A DNA stretch of 64,000 nucleotides from Clarkia xantiana subsp. parviflora (taxonomy: Eukaryota; Streptophyta; Magnoliopsida; Myrtales; Onagraceae): contig JAPTYO010000007.1 in the NCBI GenBank assembly GCA_036873135.1, forward strand, positions 2,276,763-2,340,762, in the 5' to 3' direction. Under the pieces are notes generated by a model that worked only from the letters and a program-made list of their open reading frames with translations, made no database searches and was not told the origin of the DNA. Below are positions 58,260-64,000 of the stretch, in pieces. Within the stretch, counting starts at the first letter, position 1. Each line of letters opens with the position of its first letter. The position numbers and the translations under genes were made by a program.

Positions 58260-60438
58260 ATGGAGATAGAGGAGGCGAGGAAGAGAGAGCTGATCGCATT
58301 TGACGATACTAAAGCAGGAGTGAGAGGCCTCGTAGTCGCCGGCGTTCAAACTATTCCCTCCATCTTCAACTGCAAGCAATTCGGCTTCAATGATAATAAC
58401 CCTCCGCCCAATCATCTTCAACAACTCCATATCCCCATCATCGACCTGGAATTTGTTGGTTCTTCTTCGAATAAGCATTATCGAGACGAGGTTGTCGAGA
58501 GAGTCCGTGACGCGTGTCGGGAATGGGGGTTCTTCCAGATTATCAATCATGGGATCCCGGTTAGTGTTTTGGATGATGTTATTCGAGGAATTCGTTTATT
58601 TCACGAGCAGGACGAGGATTTAAAGAAGGCGTTGTATTCTCGCGATAGTGTAAATAATAAAGTCCTCTATCAATCAAACTTCGATCTCTTCAATGCACCT
58701 TCTGCTAATTGGAGAGATACTTTAGCATGGGTTATTCCTCCTTCTGCAGAACAAGAAGAAGAAGATGATGATCTCCCTTCTGTTTGCAGGTATTTCTGTT
58801 CGAGGTCAGGTACATGTTGAAATCTGGTACCCAACGGGGTATCTGTCTATTTTTGGGTTAAATCTAACGATAGTGTATAATGTAACTGTCAAGTGAGCTC
58901 GATAAAATGGATATCCAAAAATGTGACGGAGGGAAAAATTTGATGTTCCGTTATCAAGCGTATTGATAAAATTAACTCTCCTACCTAAATCAACAACTAT
59001 AGGATCAATAGTTATAGTTATAGGATTTTTTGGCTGATGACCGGCCGGTGTAAGGTGGCGGTCGGCCGGAGTAGGGTGCTGGCCGGTTAGCCGTAGTTTG
59101 GTGTCGGCCGGCCGGAGTCATGGTTGTTTTTAATTAAATTTCAGGGGCAATTTCGCAATATTCTGTCAAAATTAACAGCAATTTTTTATGGATAATCAAA
59201 TGTCAATAAAGTTCAAATCTAGACAATCTATTTCAACTCTTTAAAGTTCAGACACCAGAATTCAACATGAGTCAAGCTAAGCTCAGACAGTTTATTAATT
59301 ATTAATAACCCTATTACTTTTATAGGTAAATTCAACTATCTTGTTAACCTTGATTAAGTTGTACAACTTTTTTTAACCAATTTAATAGCTTTTTAACTTC
59401 TGTGAATGAGCACGTATAGATAGGTACCCTTTGACCAGTTTTACGTTTAAAAATTAACGTATGCTCCTTACATAATTGACAAGTTAAATCATCTAATAAA
59501 CTGATTAATTGAGTAATTAGTGATTAAATTGTAATTATGGATTACTTGTTTGGATTTCATACAAAACTTGGTGGGTTTAAAAAGTTCAGCCTAGTTAATT
59601 TTTTTGGGTGAAGTTCAACTAGCTGCTTCATTCACAGTGAAGGTTATTGGTGGGTAAAACTGTGGCTTACTCGTTTGAATTTCAGACAAGACTTGTTGGG
59701 TTAAAAAGTTGCATTTTTTAATAAGCTAGAGATTTGATGGGTTAAAAAAGTTGCACTTTTTAATACATACAGGCAAGCGTTGTCAGCGTATATGAAAGAA
59801 GTGAAGCAACTAGGACAAACCCTGTTTGAGCTACTGTCCGAAGCTTTAGGGCTAAAGCCAGAGCATTTACTTGAGATGGAATGCGCAGAGACCCTAATGA
59901 TTTTGGGCCACTATTACCCACCCTGTCCCCAACCCGAACTCGCCATCGGCACCACCAGCCATTGTGACAGCGATTTCTTAACCGTACTTTTACAAGACCA
60001 AATCGGTGGCCTCCAAATACTTCATCAGAACCAGTGGGTTGATGTTGCTCCCATGCATGGAGCTCTCATCGTCAACATTGGAGATCTTCTCCAGGTACCC
60101 CTAATTAATCCTCCTACTATCCTATATGTTGCATGTTTACTTAATACTATATTTGAATGTATATATATGTATGTGTATGCATGAAGTTGGTATCGAACGA
60201 CACCTTCATTAGCGCCAACCACAGAGTCCTATCCAAAAAAGAAGGTCCCAGAATCTCCGTAGCCTCGTTCTTTAGGGCTCAAGTCTCGGCACAAAAAAGG
60301 TATGGGCCAATTGCAGAGTTGATCTCAGAAGCAACTCCTCCTATATACAGGCAAATTGCTCTCAAAGAATATATGGACAACTACTATGGCAAAGGACTTG
60401 ATGGAACTTCAGCACTGCAGCCGTTCAAGCTATTTTAA
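58260..60438 (+). CDS. 2-oxoglutarate/Fe(II) dioxygenase, ACC-oxidase-homologue type, copy B
   Basis: Three exons, 58260-58789, 59773-60094 and 60187-60438, encode 367 residues with the same intron positions as copy A. Iron ligands are His240, Asp242 (TSHCDSDF) and His296; the 2-oxoglutarate arginine is Arg306. Compared with copy A, exon 1 differs most (for example CKQFGFNDNNPPPN against SNQFCINDN, and AWVIPPSAEQ against SWTPSAEQ). The catalytic exons are nearly the same, so substrate preference may differ through the N-terminal half. Both copies appear intact. The start is the first ATG; a GTG lies upstream in frame. The gene converges on XEG113, stop to stop 208 bp apart. Intron 1 carries a GGGTTAAGAAC-family insertion missing from copy A. 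Confidence 0.92.
58805..59316. mobile_element. GGGTTAAGAAC-family insertion in dioxygenase B intron 1
   Basis: The right half reads, inverted, GGGTTATTAATAATTAATAA, AACTGTCTGAGC and GGTGTCTGAAC, then a CGGCCGGCC-type GC block at about 59040-59120. These are the landmarks of the 46.8-kb copy. The left half is decayed. In copy A the flanking intron sequences (GGTATTT and TTTTATAGGTAAA) are nearly adjacent, so this is an insertion after the duplication. Confidence 0.6.
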
Positions 60439-60645
60439 CTATATGTACGTACACTGGCACTGCTATTGTAATCGTAAAACATAAACTCACTTTTCTAGTA
60501 CGATGATATGCTCATATGTCAAAATCTGTAGTTTTCTGTTGTTGTTACAAAGGAAAATAAAAATAACCGCAGGCTCGTATTGGTATTAAAAAAAAACTCC
60601 GATTAGCTTACCGTTTTGGATTTCATTTTCATGTGTGGTGATTGA

Positions 60646-63600
60646 TTACCAGTTGGGGTGGTCGTCAGCTTGAGACTGAGGAGGAAGTGGTTTCCAACCG
60701 GGTTTCTCATCCCAGTACATGTCGTAGTAGATGTGGCCCGGGTCATGATCAGCTGTGCAGCACCATATTCCTACGTATCTCTTCACTCGTCTCCTAAACT
60801 TCTCTTCCCGGGACTGCATCCATCATTTTCCCTTGTCAGAATTACAATATAGCCCAGATGCTACTAGCCTAGCTGGTTGTCTAAGAGATGGATAAAGATC
60901 TTTACCTTATCAGTAAAACCTGCAAACGCGTCTTGCATTGACGAGAACTGTATGACTTTGATGTCTTTGAAGGAAGAAAATACTGTCTTCAACTGTTAAG
61001 AAATAGAACAAGTTTGTTAGAGCTCTCCTTGAAGAAACCGGTCCTGATGTTGGAATTGGATTAAAAAATTACCGTGTCTTCGTTGCTGTTCTTGGGTAAT
61101 TTGAACATTCCATGCGAGTTTGTGGTTGCGTTGGTTATTTCACATCCTTCTGTCCCTGCTCGACATAATTGAACATCCAGCCGCGACTCTTTTACCTGAA
61201 ACATTACACAATTTGAATGGTTCAAATGCAACCAGCTTAACTTGACATCTGCAGATATCCACTACAAGTACTATGCAATGTACCTGTTTGGGCATTAATG
61301 GATTATCAAGGAAGGAGTATTCTCTAATGCCAATGCCCGGACCAAATTCCTCCACTTCTAGATTCTTCAGCATGATATTAACCTAATTTGGCACAATATC
61401 TTAAATGCTTGCGATGAAAAGAAATTCCTGTTTGATGAACAATTTCGAAATAAAGTTCTAAATTCATTTTTTGAGAAGTTGAGATCTGAAGAAACGCTAC
61501 TACTCATTACTCAGTTACCTCAAAGACATGGTCCATCGGGCAAATAAAAGGTTGCCTAGTCAAAGATCCCTCGAGAACACCTGGATGAGGAAACCATAGC
61601 CTATCTATTCGACACCACAGTGGAGGCATGATCTAAAACAAAAACAAAAAGGTCATTTCTTTTGTTGGATGCGCATAAAACTATGTCTCAAACTAGATCG
61701 TTGAATCCCTAATAATAAGAAGAAAAATACTCTTTAACATGATGAATACTAGGGAGGCTTTATGTAATCTCACCAGTGTACGATTCAATATTGAAGCGAT
61801 AGCTAGTGCAGTCCTTATCTGTTTCAACTGAACAAACAGATTTGAGAGTCAGCCAGCATCCTTACATTTCATACTGTATGAAGAGAGTATAGTCTCAATT
61901 GATACATACTTGGTAATTGACTACTGTAAAATGTGAATCGATGTTATGCTCCCCGTTCAATAACAAGTTCTTCGGAATGGATGATTTAAATGATAAAAAC
62001 CCTCCTGAAAGAATTCCATGCAATTTTAGCCAACTGAATTCATAGTGAAAAAGTCATGTTATTGCCTGCTACTGCAAGGAGAAATCAATCAACAACTAAG
62101 TGTATATTTCAGCTTATACTTCAAGATGGTCACTACAAGTGGCAGACCAAGCGATTGAATAGGAAATATAATCTCCCACTACATTTAATTGTTGGAAAAA
62201 AAGAGTAAGAAGAAAGAAACTATTAATCATGCAACATTTCATAAACAGCATATACATGATCAAAAACATAGTCAGGACAAGCAACAATACATTGACAGCT
62301 TAATCATTTTTTAAGATAGAATACTGATGAAAAATCTACCTGGTGCATCATAATACTCTGGTGGATCATAAAACACCATGCCTTCACGCAGACGGTGACG
62401 TTTCCCTTCAGTACCAGCGTATTGAAAAGTGGTATGCACAGCATATGGCTCCAGTCCAAGTTGTCGATACATTGACTTGAGTAAAATGATCAAGAAAATG
62501 TCAAACATGGTGTAACTACGATTTCTACTACTATTAGCCTATCCACTACTTAGGGTGGGTGTTGAAGGAACTAAAGACTAATGATAAATGTATACTGAGT
62601 ATTAATAATCTGACATGGCATGTTACCTGGACAAAATAGGTGTGGCCACTGCAAAAAATGCTTACTGGCAATACACCCAACTTTAGACTGCCATCGAAAG
62701 CATATGCAAGTCCGCTGTCTTCATCAACAGATGGTCCTAACTGTCTGCGAACAATATCATTAAACCCATTCTGATCCCATATCTTTTCATCTGCCAGAAG
62801 CATTTCTTTCCATTCTCTGGCCAACTTTTTTGCTGACTCAGTTGGCCGCCAATGGAAAATCCCAATATTGTACGCAGCACCAACTGTAAAAGAAATTAAT
62901 AAAGCAAAACAAAATTTTATAAGCTCTCACTAAAGAAGTAACAAATGAAGCGTCTTTTGAATAGAACAAAAATGCTATACATAGACAACATTTATCAACG
63001 GATAAGATGAACATTAAACGACAGCAAAGAATACTGGACTTCACCAGTCCTTAACATGAGAAGAATGAAGATTTTTTTTCTTGGCGCAAGTAAAAATAAA
63101 CTAGAATGAATGTAATATGCATTTGAAAACTTGATGGAATTTAACGGCCAAATGTTTGACTGCAGAATTATTTTTTACTTTCTTTTTTTTTTTTCTAAAC
63201 ATTAAGCCTACAGGAGAAGAAGATGGAAAATATCTTCCAAGTTCTAAGTCATGGAAATGAAAAGGTCCAGTTTTTGGATGCATCCAACATGAGGATGCAA
63301 TAAAAAGGTTATTTTCCCTAACAAGACTCAACCCATAATGTTGGAGATGATTCATAATATGCATCTAAAATATCACATGCCAAAGCCTATTTTATACTAT
63401 AAAATTCCAACATCTACTTCATAGCTCCCCATGGAGCTCAATTCAATTAAAATCTATGCTTTATGTTTTTGACATCCACTATAAGATTATAGACAGAAGA
63501 AAAGAAAAAGAGCAGAATAATTAGGGGCCATTATCATCTCAGACATGACATATGAAACTCTTAAGCATCTCGAGGGGGTTTATTTAGGAATTGATAGTAT

Positions 63601-63734
63601 TTAGAAAGAATGGATCTGTATTCCTCACCTTCTTGCCATTTATCCAAACTGTCATCAACAACTGTTGGAGAGACTTGATCACTAGATGTCAAGACATCTG
63701 CATCAGGGTAACGTGCCAGGTATGGAAGCGGGTT
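60646..63734 (-). CDS. XEG113: Arabinosyltransferase XEG113 (GT77), C-terminal part, cut by the window edge
   Basis: Ten minus-strand exons: 63734-63629, 62883-62627, 62475-62340, 62004-61910, 61827-61774, 61632-61519, 61382-61284, 61195-61073, 60992-60906 and 60813-60646. They encode the last 412 residues. They start NPLPYLARYPDADVLTSSDQ and run through GAAYNIGIFHWRPTE, QNGFNDIVRRQLGP, FCSGHTYFVQSMYRQLGLEP, PPLWCRIDRLWFPHPG, GPGIGIREYSFLDNP and KRYVGIWCC to GHIYYDMYWDEKPGW. Family knowledge: XEG113 is a Golgi GT77 enzyme that adds arabinose to hydroxyproline in extensins and affects cell elongation; Arabidopsis XEG113 has about 640 residues. The N-terminal membrane anchor and the DxD region lie beyond position 64000. 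The intron between 62883 and 63629 is open sequence without other genes. Confidence 0.92.
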
Positions 63735-63879
63735 CTATCAGAAAAGGAAACTTATAAGGAACTCAGAAATTAGTTATAATATTAACTTTATAGCTTGTGA
63801 TGCGCGAGCAAGAGTAACTTGTTGAAAACCTATTCTAGATTTACAAGATATGAAAATTCAGTTCTCTAACGATCTTTTT

Positions 63880-63928
63880 ACTAATATCCAATCCATTTGG
63901 CCAAAAAAAAAAACTAATACCCAATCCA
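63880..63928. mobile_element. Ultra-short TTTGGCC-poly(A) insertion with 16-bp target duplication
   Basis: ACTAATATCCAATCCA (63880-63895) and ACTAATACCCAATCCA (63913-63928) differ at one base and flank TTTGGCC and 11 adenines (63896-63912; the last A is shared with the duplication). It lies in an intron of XEG113. Confidence 0.7.
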
Positions 63929-64000
63929 GGTTTTTGAGTATCTGTCTGGATCTTCTAGCACCATTACAAACAACATAGATGTTAAATATTTTGATGCCAA

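Larger units (their letters stand above)
57900..60752. repeat. Segmental tandem duplication, unit 2
   Basis: Counterpart of 53340-57683. It includes promoter, dioxygenase copy B and the end of XEG113. Because XEG113 continues intact beyond 60752, unit 2 carries the ancestral downstream junction and unit 1 the new one. Confidence 0.8.

Overview
The window is nuclear DNA from a flowering plant, most likely a eudicot. The genes have many introns with GT-AG borders and AT-rich introns and spacers. The recognisable proteins have their closest remembered relatives in Arabidopsis-type gene families. The species cannot be named from the sequence. Thirteen protein-coding genes can be modelled with joined reading frames. 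Twelve are complete and one (XEG113) runs off the right edge. No rRNA, tRNA, CRISPR or operon-like structure was seen. Exon borders were read by eye from splice sites and frame continuity; no cDNA was available.

Layout: 1.1-3.6 kb (-) JMJ32/JMJD7-like JmjC oxygenase. 5.4-6.9 kb (+) a divergent actin, with a foldback element directly upstream and a related short MITE on each side. 8.1-8.8 kb (-) ATL-type RING-H2 ubiquitin ligase. 11.1-14.8 kb (+) Golgi methyltransferase of the PMT17/PMT18 type. 16.5-21.0 kb (+) TMPIT/TMEM120-like membrane protein. 22.3-24.1 kb (-) DUF604 glycosyltransferase-like protein. 24.1-30.9 kb gene-free, AT-rich. 30.9-32.1 kb (+) receptor-like cytoplasmic kinase. 32.1-37.7 kb gene-free, with a probable solo LTR. 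37.8-40.6 kb (+) NIP-II aquaporin. 41.9-46.5 kb (+) CIR1-like splicing/co-repressor protein. 47.9-51.3 kb (+) F-box protein SKIP31. 53.7-57.4 and 58.3-60.4 kb (+) two tandemly duplicated 2-oxoglutarate dioxygenases. 60.6 kb to beyond the window (-) arabinosyltransferase XEG113.

The run PMT, TMPIT-like, DUF604, receptor-like kinase, NIP matches, from memory, neighbouring loci in two Arabidopsis blocks (At1g33170-33260 and At4g10380-10440). It therefore looks like an old conserved gene neighbourhood. The genes do not form one pathway, although several act on cell walls or the Golgi (PMT, DUF604, XEG113) or in boron/silicon-type solute transport (NIP).

No new defence or metabolic system is evident. 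The unusual content is in the repeats: a family of non-autonomous elements with ends like GGGTTAAGAAC; four tiny TTGGCC-poly(A) insertions with target duplications, one with an apparent empty site in a paralogous intron; a hAT element with perfect 8-bp duplications; and a segmental duplication that copied a dioxygenase together with the tail of XEG113.
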